Shown here piece by piece: positions 49,691-61,559 of a DNA stretch of 64,000 bases. Origin of the DNA: Nymphaea colorata. Taxonomy: Eukaryota > Streptophyta > Magnoliopsida > Nymphaeales > Nymphaeaceae. The stretch spans positions 17,338,854-17,402,853 of the forward strand of contig NC_045147.1 in assembly GCF_008831285.2 (NCBI RefSeq). The letters are read 5' to 3'. The position numbers and the translations under genes were made by a program. Each line of letters begins with the position of its first letter. Position 1 is the first letter of the stretch. The notes under the pieces were generated by a model that was not told the origin of the DNA, did not search any database, and was given only the letters and a program-made list of their open reading frames with translations.

Positions 49691-50679
49691 TAGATAACAT
49701 ATTAGGTGAAAGAAGTTACTGATATATCCTGTCATGGATTTACAATCACCAGGGCATCGAAGTCCAATATGCAATTGACAAAGCAGTTAGATCGTGTTTG
49801 TGAAAAATGAAACTTCGACGATCAGATCCCAAGAGAATAGTGTTCATATATGTCTATATGGGCTAGTACATTTTATCCAATGGGTACGCAAGATTTGGTT
49901 GCACCAAAGAGTTGAGATTGGCCGAAAGTGAAGCCATTGATGATTATATTGGAATGTTCAAAAACATTAGCGACGAACTTATAATCCTAAGGTAAAAGTT
50001 TTTCCTTATTTATCATAAAATGTTGAGAAAAATAGTTGTACATGTTAGAACTCAATTTTTCATCATCCTACTACAGAGGAGGAACAACAGAGATGGTGGA
50101 TATCGAGGGCTCCTTTCACATAAAATTGACATTACTTGTGTTGGCTCAACATTTCAAAATACCATTCTAGATCTTGAAAATGCACGTACTAGTAGTTATT
50201 GAGATGAAGCATATTCTATTTAACAGCTGGATACTGATCAATCGCCCACTCTTGAATTTTTGTCATCACTATGATGTAAAGAATAAGGTGATTCAACAAG
50301 TGATAACCTCGAGGCGTACACAAGGCGATCTCTAGATTTTGAAACCTGTTCATAATTAGAATCAAATGTTCTGTTCCGTAAAGGCAGTGCAGGCAGTTCC
50401 AGTGATATTTGGCAACTTGATCTGATGCTTGGACAATGTTATGGGTGGAGCAAGAAATGTGCCGTTTCAACGGATCATAAAAGTCATCAGAATTTTAAAA
50501 CAATCAACATATGACTCTTCTCTATCGCCGTCCACACTCGTTGGGTTTTACTCGTTCTGATTAGTGAAAATTATGGAGGAGGAAATGCATGCCCGTCATC
50601 GGTCCAAGATTTAGCGATTACTTAGTCCCCCGAATTGCAAGCAAAAGCATTCTTGTATTGCTCAGTGTTCCTTTGATAC

Positions 50680-50850
50680 AATGAAATACATGGAAAAATG
50701 AGATAACTGAAAATGACAACTGCAGCTCATTACAAATTCTGGTTTCCCGAGTAGAACGAGCCATGAAATACATGGAAAAATGAGATCACAACTTAAAATG
50801 ACAACTGCAGCTCATTACAAATTCTGGTTTCCCGAGTAGAACCAGCCTGC
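50680..50850 (+). repeat. Tandem duplication of about 80 bp
   Basis: The block running from ATACATGGAAAAATGAGAT through ACTGCAGCTCATTACAAA to TTTCCCGAGTAGAAC occurs twice in tandem, at about 50682-50757 and 50768-50848. The units are nearly identical apart from a small change in length, so the event is recent. Confidence 0.85.
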
Positions 50851-51158
50851 TGCTACCATGCTTACAGTACAAAGAACTCCACACCAGTAAAAATATACAA
50901 TGGAAATGCATTTGCCACCCTTTAGGGCGGCTGCACTGATTTGTCGTTCTTTTAAGGCATAGGGAAATGAAGTATGATTTGGTGAGTGAGAAGCTACCAG
51001 TTACAGGAGAATTTGCAGAGAGCGAAACCAAGAAGTCAATCTAAACTTGCGCCACTAACAGGTTACTCGAATTGCGGTGGGTAGCCCGTAGTAGCCAGCT
51101 AGAAGGGAAAGGGGGCGTCGAAGGGGCGGAAGAAAGAGAGTACTTCCACGACGTCCTG

Positions 51159-54100
51159 CTAAGAAGACCCCAGCTTATGCTCTGCTGTCTCTTGCATGGG
51201 CATATGAAGTGTTTCCTTGAGGCACAGACAATCTGGCAGTGGGTTCTGATAGAATGGTTCTTCAGATAGAAACCTTTTCCTTCCCCTAGTCCCCGACACA
51301 GGCCCTTTTCTTTTTCTAGGAGATCCTCGCCTGTCAAACCAAAAAAATATCAGCTTCACCTTGAGAAAGTAACTTGACAAATTTGTCCATGAATTTATAA
51401 TTTGTTTGGGAGACACTGCACACCTTTTCCTGTGCATTTCCATAATCTTTTCAGATAACTTTCTGGTTGAATTGGGCGATCCTTGATCAATTTTATCAAA
51501 GAGATTTACAAGGCCCTTTCTGAAAAAGAAACGAAGTGCAGTGAACTGAGAAGTGAGATACTGAGATCCTTGAAATGAATTCTTGTAAATGATATAACAT
51601 CAGGTCACCTGTATGGAGAAATTGTTTTCCTGTGACCAAGGAAACGTCGATGTCCCTCAACAGCCCTTGCCATGTTCCCAGAATAGGTTGGAACAAACAC
51701 ATCACTCTCCACTGACACAATGTAGTCTAGGGCTGCCATTTGAGACGCATGGTGCACAAATGGCTTGAGCTCCTCTGGAGATGCTAAATTTTCCTGGTTA
51801 AAAAGCAGAACATAAAAGATGTGCCCTTGAATCTAGCTTCACTCGCATGGAAGAGCACAGAGCAACCTTAGCAAGTTTTCCTCAATTTTCACGAGCAAGC
51901 AGCACCAAACAAAACAATAGAGCTCATACAGTTCAAGGATTCAGGAATCTGTTGCTTCGTTACCACAAACTTATGGACAACGATAACCACCCGAGACAGG
52001 ATGAAGGATTCAGGATACCAAAGTCGTAGGAGCCTATTACTCTGACAAAAATAACAACTAGCCTACGGTCCCTGAATCATTATGGGGAAGAAACCACAAC
52101 TGGCCAGTGAAAGCTTGCCAGGTTGATGAACTATTCTACACAACAATGCTAAGTGAGGTTAAGGGAAAACCCATCTAGCATTTCTTAATCTTTTAATTTT
52201 AAGAAAAACCCATCACCTTGAGAGCCATAAGAACATTCCAGTGGGACAAGCTGGAGTCTGAAGATGGAGCAAAAAGAAAAGAGACTGTAGTACCTACATT
52301 TATCTCGCAGCTCCCCAATGCATGTGGATATTAAGTATTTCAGAATATAATCTCTCAGACTTTTTAATATATCCTTGCTTAAAAAATGGCATTTTTAATG
52401 TGAAGTAAGGACCAAGAGTTACCTACTAAATAAAAACAAACCCAGAAGATGTTGAACAGTGGAGAAGAAGTAGGAACAAGGACCAACATTCAGTACCTTG
52501 CCCATGAGAATAGGAAAGGCGGACCTGAGATCAGCCATGCGAGAGTCACCACCATAAATTTCTCCTGCAGCAACATAGATTGGAGTATCTGATGGATGTC
52601 CAAGAGCTCTAAGGAACATCCCAACTTCTTTCGGTGTTAGAGGACAATATCCTTTTGCCCTCTGTTCCACGGGGTCAATATCCTTCACTCTCCAATGTGG
52701 GGTATTTTTTCTGAAGAAGATTTTAGAGTAAGCAGCATTGCAACTGGTCTCCTCATAGGTAAATACATGTATGACACCATTCCTTCCATAGACAAGTTAC
52801 CTCTAATTGATCTACCTGAGGGTGGTGAGTTCATCAGCTTCGGCAGATGACAGACCATAAGTGCAGCCACTAAAAGCAAGCATGTCTTTCTCATAACGCA
52901 AGTGCAAAGCAATATAACGACCATAAGATCTCATCCGTTCAACCAGCAGCTGCAGCCATGGTATGTTGATGATAAATATCAAACACATGAATAATACAAT
53001 GCTAACACCAACATTTACCTTTCCCATAGCTTCAATTTTTGGCGAAAAACGGAGGGCTTCATAAAAAACACGACAACGCAACTTCTGTATGTCTTGAGGT
53101 AGATCATTATTTGCAAGTCGTGAATCAGATTTTATAGCTTGAATTACCTATATAAAAATTGAAACAATAGTATTAATCATGGACAACAATTAACTTCATT
53201 AAGATGCTGTAAAAAAGTGAAAGGAGGCTGATGAGCACCTGATAATCGTCCCATAAGTGTGAAATCACTTTTGCATAGTAGTTTATGCCAGACCAGCTCC
53301 TAAAAGTTTGATATTTCTTTGGTGCCGTTAACATTTCCTTAGGCAGTTTCTTCACAACTTTAACATCCTTAACTAATGAACTTATGAAGTGCTCCTCATC
53401 AAATACATCAGAGAAAATGCTGAATTTGCAACAAGATGTGAAAACTATCTAAGAAAATATTACCAATTTACCAAAGGATTTCAGAATAATAATGAAGCAA
53501 GAAGCAGAAAAGCAGAAGATAATCAACCTTGAATCTCGCCAGAATGAATTTTTGTCTAGTTTTGGTACTACAAGAGTTGCATTTATAATACGAGCCACAG
53601 CTACCATGTCACTTATCTGCGGTTTGAAATATGCATTTTTATTAATATGAACCTACAGAAAAAGGAGAAAGAAGCACTCCCAGTTCTGAATAGAGAAACC
53701 TTCTAAAATAGACTAGTACACATGCAATCTTCCTTCTGCATCTATGACAGCACACACAAACACACAAAACATATATTTATATTCATTTGTATTTTTTATT
53801 TTATAAGAAATTTTATTGTGTTGAAGACCAAAAAATACAAGCTTAAAGACAAGAGCCAGACCCTAAAGAAAAGAGGCTTGCTTACCCCAGCTCGCATCTG
53901 GTTAAGTCCCCCATTAGTGTTAACCAATAGGTAACCTTTTGATCCATTAGGAGCTGAAGGAAAAAAAAAAAAGCAGAAACAAAATAACAATCACATTCAT
54001 ATTTAGACCCTAAGATCATTAAAGAATATAAAAAGTAGATCCTAATACCTGTATATGATTTACTTGGTTGTACACATTGCACAAACTTTCGAACAGAGGG

Positions 54101-55985
54101 AGGCTTCCAAAGCTTGTTGAGAATCACCGTGTCATTGATTCTACCCAACTGCGTATGGGCATCAAACACTTCAACAACAATAAACATGCTCTGAAAAAGG
54201 AAAAAGAAATTACACCTACATCTCAAGAAGAAAAGGGACGGGTTTCAGCAACCCAGACATAAATAAGAAAAAAGAAATACCCAAAAGTCCAGGATGATGG
54301 TGGAAGTAAATGTGCATCACCTTTTGTAAAGGAGTGGCCTCTTTCAGCAACTGTCTGGGAGAAGATAATCTTGTCCAGTGTAACTCATATCTTTGTCTTT
54401 CAATTGCAATATCATTCTGCTGAAGGACAGGGCTTAGCTAATTTGATGCCAACCTTCTACAAAAAAAAATCCAGTACAACAAGCAAGGACACAGTAGGAG
54501 TAGCTAATTTGATTCCAACCTTCTACAAAAAAAATCCAGTGCAACAAGCAAGGAAACAGTAGGAGTAACAGCACAGTGCTCGTACATTATGGTTAAACTA
54601 AATTTCCTAACATGGGGGACATCCAACCTTAGAACATAAAACATCAGACAAATATGTAGATCTTTTGTTTCCCTAGCAAAGGTATTCGCTGGGTTCCACT
54701 ACTACTCCAAACAGAAGTACCAAAAGAGAAACATAAATACATAGACATATATGCATATATTTATGTCTTGTGTCCGTAAGCAAATGCAAGGACAGGGAAA
54801 CAAGGATGCAGTAGGAAGAGGTGGCCCGTCACCCCTATCACCTCCTCTCAAGTTTACTGATTCATCTCACCAAAAAATATCATCATGTAAGAAGAAGCAA
54901 ATTTATCAAAATCCGAAAGATCTTTTATGAGATCTGGAATTTACACTCTTTTGGCATCCATGGATCATAACGTGATCGAGTAATGTAGGATCAGAACAAT
55001 CGGATTTCAACTTTCTTTGAACCGTGAACCCCACCTTACAACCTCCCCAAAATGACTCAGATATTTGGAAGAACTGGAATATTCATGAAGTCCAACTGCT
55101 TTAAACACGACAACACGGGTTCAATCCTAGATGCACCCTCCACATTTTTAGGATGTTTCGTTTGAAAACAACGGAAATACAGAGGGTGAAAATCTCAAAC
55201 CACTAGATTACTCGAAGATCAGCACTTCGATAGAGTCTAACATCAACAGGCACAGAAAACCTTGTGAATAGTAATGAAGGCAAGAAGTGAAATCATTTCC
55301 ACAAAAACAACCAAGTGACGTTACAAGCCTAGCAAACAACAAAGGAGAGCACACACCATATTCGTCGAATAAGAGGCAAACTCCCACGGTACGCAAATAA
55401 AACATAGCAAAACGAGGTTAAAAACTGCAGACAGAAACTCCATACCACAAAAACATATAAAACAGAACAGGGAGACCCTTTTATACTCGCAGAGACCGAA
55501 AAAACTAGTGTTCCTAAGATCCTAACAAACGCAAGAATTCTAAGCATACTCATACCGCAAAAGAACTCATTCTCCCATTTTGGCAGAAAAGTACTATCCT
55601 AAGGCCATTTCCGATCAACAAAAGTCGAAAAAAGGAGAACTAAAACAATCCATTGTGCAGCTAAATATAGCAGCCGCAATTAAGAAACAGAAAACCGGAC
55701 ATCGAGCAAGAAATGATGAAAAGAAAGAAGAACAAGCAGGGCATAGAGTCATAAGCGAAAGGGAAAATGGGGTCGTAGAGAATGTAAACGAGCGCGTTCG
55801 ATCACCTCGGTTAGAGAAGCGTGGCGGACGGCAACCTTGCCGGAAGGGAACATGCAGCAGGAAAGGATGGCAGCGAGAGAGATGGTAACAGTGGCGCAGA
55901 GAAGTAGCAACCTTAGCAGCGAGACACTACTCAGCACTTTGAATAGCCGCCGGCGCTGCTGCATCTTTTCCTCCTCTTCCCTCAT
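51159..55985 (-). CDS. O-fucosyltransferase-family protein (GT106, former DUF246)
   Basis: Eleven exons: 55806-55985, 54049-54190, 53886-53953, 53528-53616, 53239-53419, 53019-53147, 52816-52949, 52497-52710, 51609-51793, 51424-51519 and 51159-51330, giving about 529 residues. It is a Golgi type II protein: a short basic N-tail, then one membrane segment (about residues 20-47). Family motifs follow in order: [20 protein letters not shown] (nucleotide-sugar binding), [48 protein letters not shown] (His279, Arg281), [65 protein letters not shown] and FYQNPLPDC. Some family members are rhamnosyl- or fucosyltransferases of the cell wall; the acceptor here cannot be read from sequence. The start used is the first ATG (55985); MQQRRR at 55964 is a good alternative. 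Confidence 0.95.
54435..54570 (+). repeat. Tandem duplication in the O-fucosyltransferase-family intron 1
   Basis: A unit of about 65-68 bp, starting TAGCTAATTTGATGCCAACC and ending AAACAGTAGGAGTA, occurs twice at about 54435-54502 and 54502-54567 with a few differences. It lies 250-380 bases inside intron 1. Confidence 0.85.
54842..55027 (+). repeat. Dispersed repeat, copy B, in the O-fucosyltransferase-family intron 1
   Basis: Partner of the 49507-49690 repeat, in the same orientation, about 5.3 kb away. Shared words include CAAGTTTACTGATTCAT, CAAAATCCGAAAGAT and CGGATTTCAACTTTCTTTGA. Probably copies of one small non-autonomous element. Confidence 0.7.
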
Positions 55986-58395
55986 CCCCACACACACACT
56001 CTCTCTCTCTTTTTCTCACCACCCACCAACAATTTGTTCAGTCTCTTCTTCTCTCGCCCGCAGAGACAATGCAGATGGAGTTGGCGAGATGGTGTTCTCC
56101 ACCCTCTACTCTTTAAACTATTTCCTGCATCCGCCAACTGCTTCTTGGCGCAGCGCTAGACCTGTCTCGCGGACGACGCTTTGCTTAAATCTTATATACG
56201 TATACGTAGAGAGGGTCGAGATTTGAATGGTTTCCTTTTCATAGGATTCATCTTAAAAAATTTACCAACAGAGAAACAGCAGTCCTGCTGCCACGTTCTG
56301 ACGTTGCTACATTTGGAAACACAGCATCATTTTTTTTGCTTCCCTTAAATTGCATATGCAGCAAACCTGTCCGCATATACGACTATCTGCAATCAGTGTC
56401 GCAACGATGGAAAATCGAATTGAATCGCTTCCGAGTCAAAAAAGTGTTCGTTGATTTAGCTCAATCGTTTAAAAATCCGCAAAAGGTTTCGTTCTAAAAA
56501 GCAAGCCGGCTCGAGATATGAGTCGATGCATGTCAAGCACGAATAATATAGCGCCGATGTCGACACTGACGACATTTCAATTCATAAACTTTGAGTATCG
56601 ATTCATAAATTTCGGACTAGTATTATCTATGAATGATGCTAAAATCATGCAAAAACTATGCCTTTACATTAAAATTAACTTTAGTACGTGGCAAAGACAT
56701 TATCTTAATGTCATTTATTCAGGTCATTTATGCTTTCTTATGTCGTCACAGTGGTGATTTTCATGGGGAGAGGCCGAGTCCTTGTGATCGTGCAGTTCAT
56801 ATTTGCTGCGTTGACAATCTGTCTCTTAATAAAGAACCGGTTCACCTTTCAGAAAGATGCTCCACCGCATAAGAAAATTTTGTTGCACAATCTCTCTCTA
56901 AAAACCTATTCCAAGTTTACTAGTTAAGGCCTTTCTGTTAAAAGCAGAAGCACCTCTGCTGGTTAATAGTAAAAATGATGACCAAGCTCACTTCTTAAGC
57001 CTCCTTTGGCACGTTGGTCTCTCCATTTTCTTCAACTTCAACTTGAATGCTGATAAAAAATCGTAAAACTGTATTGCAGGAGAGCGGCCTTATGCGGCAC
57101 CTGTCATGGCGCCGGGCTGGCAGCCTGGTGGACAAGTGCAGGAGTTGGACAGAATGCGCCGTTGCTGGGCCATCAGTTCCAGCCAATCAAGGCCTGCAGG
57201 CCGCTGCGCTGCCATCTTGGTCAAATACGAGGGACTGTAAGTTTGTGCGGCCATGATCAGACTCTGTTCTCAGCAAGGAAGGCAACCAATGGACTAAATA
57301 TTCTCGTGACTCAGATTTTCATCGGCAGGCTTTATGCTCGAAGACCGTATACGTATACATGTAGGCGTTCGTGCGTGCACATATATATATATAGAAACAA
57401 ATACATTTCCAAGTTTTTATATAAAAAAATCTCCCTAAACAAATAACGCGATCTCTTGCTTAAGTCCCCATAATTGGTATTGCACTAAAAAGGAAAAAAG
57501 GCTTTCATTATCGGGGGCCCAAATAAAGCAGTGTTATTAAAATTGGCTTGTGAACGGAATGGGCACGGCACGATCGGGTAAATCCGTCGAGAATTGACCA
57601 AAAATGATAAAAAATCATTTTAAATAAATAACCAAAAACGATATAAAAATATTTAAAATAATTTGAAAACAAGTTCATATATATTAGACATTGGATTGGT
57701 AGTTGGTAAAAGCACGTTCGACCCCTTAAAAAGGGCTTAGGCTTGGCATCGTAAGTGTTGGGCTAGGCCAGTTAGTCTAAAACAAGGCTTGGATCTCTTT
57801 GAGGCCACACTGCTAGGGAGGCCTGACCAAACCTAGCACAAATACTATCTCTTCCTTTTACACAACACCTATGACACATTCATGAAACCCTTTAAAAAGT
57901 GTTTCATAAACCTGCTTCAATTTTATGCTTCTCCTCTATGCTTTTAGTGATGTAACCATAAAGTGTGGAAATTATTACTTTATCAAACATTTAACAGTGC
58001 ACTGCCAAGACGTTATTGGCTTCAATAAAATTGATCACTACTTAATGAAGTGCTGGGCCAAACATTAATCTTGAACTATGCCTATAATAATAATAACAAT
58101 AATAGCAAAAGCAGCAACAACAACAACATAAATTGGCAATATTGAACTTTGGTGCTATTTTCAAAATTATAAATTACAAGGGCCAACTTATGTCCTAGTC
58201 TCAAACTCTCGATATTTTGGACACTCAAGGTATAGAGAGAATTTTTTTTGGGCCATCTTTCTCCCTATTCCCACTTTTTAAAGCCATCCTCAAAGTTGCG
58301 ATGCGCCGTTCCTTACGTGCTAGTGTCACCTTCCCGTCTAATATTTGAACCAGTCTTTTAGGGATGCAAACAGGTAAATTGGATATTTTAATGTC
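55986..58395. other. Upstream region of the O-fucosyltransferase-family gene and intergenic sequence
   Basis: The first about 30 bases form a CA/CT-rich leader microsatellite (about 55988-56015). Beyond that no gene is supported. A frame around 57047-57256 is somewhat GC-rich but unrecognised. A simple AT-rich stretch lies at about 57590-57680, and an imperfect trinucleotide run (AAT/CAA) at about 58083-58130. Confidence 0.45.
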
Positions 58396-58397
58396 CT

Positions 58398-58398
<1 letters not shown>

Positions 58399-58492
<94 letters not shown>
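58399..58492. repeat. Compound microsatellite (CT)n-(TA)n-(GA)n, self-complementary
   Basis: A CT run (about 58399-58429) is followed by a short T tract, a TA run (about 58433-58470) and a GA run (58471-58492). CT and GA arms are complementary and the TA core is its own complement, so the whole tract is one large inverted repeat. A further GA run sits at about 58620-58639. Confidence 0.95.
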
Positions 58493-58639
58493 AGAAAGAC
58501 ATTAACGTAACTCCAATAAAAAGTTGAACCTGAAATAAAGATTACATCTAGAAGTCCGCTCTAAATATTTTTGTAAGAAGTTGAAGATATTACCATTTCT
58601 CGTAAGTTACGTTACGAGAAAGAGAGAGAGAGAGAGAGT

Positions 58640-59423
58640 GCGTGTGTTGGATCCATCCGCTTGCTATCTGTCGACGGCACGAGAAAAGGCAAGTCAGATG
58701 CAGGACGCTGTCGACCTCCCCGGTGTGTTTCTATTAATGTTGTTCGTCCGTTTTCCTTCTCTGACGAATGTGTGTGGATCTTCTGTTAGTGTCAATGACT
58801 AAGAAGCTGTTCATGTGAAAGTGCAGAAAATGGGCGACAGAGAAGAGGCCCATGCTCCATCTTTAATGATTTGAATTTTGAAATGGACATTGATGAGGCC
58901 ATGTGGGTGCACGACTCAGAACTTGAAGTTTAGACTCTTTTAAGTTTTCAGAACGTGCAGAGGCTTTGCCAGATTCTGTTGTCCTCACTTACTTACCGAA
59001 CTTGCTTGTCCTTCTAACTGGTCATATGATGATTTGAGTTGTTTAGAATGTAGATTGCATAACTGGTCGTCATCTATTAATTAGATGATATCCAAATAGG
59101 ACTCTCAAAGTTGAGTAACTTTAAGAGGTCAAATTAATGGATGGCGCTCTGACCTCTGCTCTACTTTGGCTTAAGAGCCTTCCAACGAAGAGAGGTCCCC
59201 TCTTCTCCTGCTTTAGTGGCTAAGCCTTCAATAGCTGCCAACGACTCATTTTATGCTTGCAACGATCCTCTCAATCAAATTGGAATGCAACAAAGGATTT
59301 ACCTTCTTATTTAAACAAAAAAAAAAAAGAAACAAGATGTGTTTTTGTAATTAACAGTATGGGAAGTATTGTTCTATTTGATGTTAACGATCGTGAGCAC
59401 AGAAATGTCGAATCAGTTGTTCT
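58640..59423. other. Intergenic sequence
   Basis: No gene, RNA or element with clear ends is supported. The short frame at 59257-59466 is unrecognised and runs into the tandem duplication that follows. Confidence 0.45.
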
Positions 59424-59957
59424 TTCACTCAAGAGAAAGTATTTCAATTTTTTAATGAATGCGTGAAGAAGTGACCACATTAAAAAAGGTTCCAGTTAGC
59501 ATCACTTTGTACATTCTTTAGGTAGAATGCAGAATCTTACTTGTTTCATAGCTTTTTCTAAATGAGTTGATTGAATTGAATTATAAATAGAAGAACTCTC
59601 TTCTTATTGTGTTTGCTTGCTGAACTAAACCCATACACGTTTAGAGGTGTGTGTTTGTGGAGAAAGAGTAGAACACATATTGTTGGAAGTTTTTTCACTC
59701 AAGAAAAAGTATTCCTATTTTTTATGAATGAGTGAAGAAGTGACAACATCAAAAAGGATTCCAGTTAGCATCACTTTGTACCATTATTTAGTTAGAATGC
59801 ACACTCTTACTTGTTTCATTGCTTTTTCTAAAAGAGTCGGTTGAACTGAATATATAAATAGAAGAAGTCTTTCCTTATTATGTTTGCTTATCGAACTAAA
59901 CTATACACATGTAGATGTGTGTGCTTGGGGAGAAAGTGTAGCACATTTTGTTGGAAA
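59424..59957 (+). repeat. Imperfect tandem duplication of about 268 bp
   Basis: Unit 1 (about 59424-59692) and unit 2 (about 59693-59957) share order and content: TTTCACTCAAG, GTGAAGAAGTGA, CCAGTTAGCATCACTTTGTA, CTTACTTGTTTCAT, a TATAAATAGAAGAA word, and an ending TGTTGGAA. They are diverged by many small changes, so the duplication is older than those at 9.1 and 50.7 kb. Each unit has a TATA-box-like word, so a duplicated promoter or LTR-like sequence is possible but unproven. Confidence 0.85.
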
Positions 59958-60009
59958 ATGAAATGGAAAGAAGTGTTGTGCACTCAGAAAATATATAAAA
60001 ATGGATTAA

Positions 60010-60099
60010 TTCGCTCTCTTTGAGTCTATCTTTTCCACTATAATCCTAGATTATTTCACTCTCTTTGAGTCTATCTTTTCCACTATAATCCTAAATTCC
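60010..60099 (+). repeat. 45-bp direct tandem duplication
   Basis: The block containing CTCTCTTTGAGTCTATCTTT and CCACTATAATCCTA is repeated immediately, with only a few differences. Confidence 0.9.
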
Positions 60100-61555
60100 G
60101 CCCTCACGCTTATAACCCACCTCAAAACACCCCTAAGAATTCCTTTTCCTATATAATTTGGTACAGTTGATGCGATGATATTGTTGCTTAAGATATAATA
60201 TGGTAAAAAAATATATATTATAATCAGGGAAGCCATGATCTCATTCGCCAGTTAGCTGTTACAACACAGCGAGCTTCCCACAACTAGCGAAAAAATTAAG
60301 TTGCTCCTACAACAAAGCGTTGCTCGCCAGAAGCCGAATGAATTGGCCAAGGTGTCATGCATAGCATGTAGAGGAAACATGGAGGCCCAAACTCTTAAAG
60401 ATTTTGGCTTTGGTCAACCATAAAACTTGAAGAGATCGTGGCAGCCACGCCTGTATGTGAGCTAATTGGCTTGCAAATACTTTGGATGTGGACGAACTGA
60501 ACAAATTTCGAGCTGGGACACAAAGCGGCGACAAAAATCAAAATCAGCCAAACCCTCGTCCTATCTCCGGCACATTGCCCTTTCGACGATTCAGGAAAAT
60601 AGTGCATTGGGCCGTAACAGTGACCACAGGTTTCTTAATATAGACCGAAGTTGGAGTAGACAGCCTTACTGCCCAGTGCACTACACACCTGGGGGGCGGG
60701 GTTATATCATTCAATAGTCTGTATAGCAGAGAGATCACGTAGAAGGATGAGGAGCAAAGAACCCAAGCGTTTTGGACATTTTCTTCCCTTTCATTACAAG
60801 CAAAAAGAGTCTGTGCGAATCTCTTCAGGGTGAGCTAAATGGGATGTGAATTGAATCAGAACGACAAGTATTTACGCAATTGGAGTCTGACTCAGAGCTG
60901 GACCTGCATGTTTAAAATAGAATCTGGCCACAACACAGAGGCTGGCATTTACATGTAATCAGGTTGGATTTATATAGAACTTCAGACTCGCCTCAGATTC
61001 AACTACAAAATTGCTCACTAAATTTTAACCTGATTAGTATTCAGATATTCATACAATAAATATTGATCTCAAGTCCTTGTGTGAACTGCCATCCAACCAT
61101 TCCATCGAACAATTGATGGTAGTGAATGGTGCTTGCACGATAGAAGTGCCTTCTTACCGGGCAGAATCAACATGTTGCATGGGACTTGAATTCAGGAAAC
61201 ACGCCATAAAGGGAGGAAAAAAAGGAATTATGGACTTTTGGACGCCAGAACAGAACGTTCACCGAGGGTGTATCGGTAGCTACCTCACAAAATTATAAAT
61301 GACGTAAGATCACAGGAAAACTGTATGTAAAAATCTGTATGGATATTATACGACGAGAAATTTCTCAGGTATAATATGACAAAGTTGTATTCGGAGTTAT
61401 AATATGACAAAGTTGTATATCTTAAAAATATCTCGAAAAAACCTCCGCAAATTTTTAAAAAATTTAAAATATTTAATAAATCCTAAAAATTAAAAAAACA
61501 TAAAAAATACAAAAAAAAACGAAAAATGTAATATAATATGTGTATTTTCACATTT
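60100..61555. other. Intergenic sequence, very AT-rich at its right end
   Basis: No gene is supported. Near 61366-61416 a short block (ATAATATGACAAAGTTGTAT) is repeated twice. About 61425-61560 is simple A/T-rich sequence next to the 3' end of the LINE. Confidence 0.5.
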
Positions 61556-61559
61556 TTTT

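Larger units (their letters stand above)
47121..51158. other. Intergenic region between the CGR gene and the O-fucosyltransferase-family gene (convergent)
   Basis: No gene is supported. It includes the CGR 3' UTR (to about 47500), a GA microsatellite at about 48564-48592, a dispersed repeat at about 49507-49690 shared with 54842-55027, and a tandem duplication at about 50680-50850. The part after about 50850 is probably the 3' UTR of the minus-strand gene. Confidence 0.5.

Noticed and set aside
55986-55997. Extension of the O-fucosyltransferase-family protein upstream of 55985
   Set aside because: The extra codons begin with GTG rather than ATG and lie in a CA/CT microsatellite.
57047-57446. 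Plus-strand frames with moderate GC content
   Set aside because: No motif, no plausible splice partners, and repeats of AT-rich sequence directly after.
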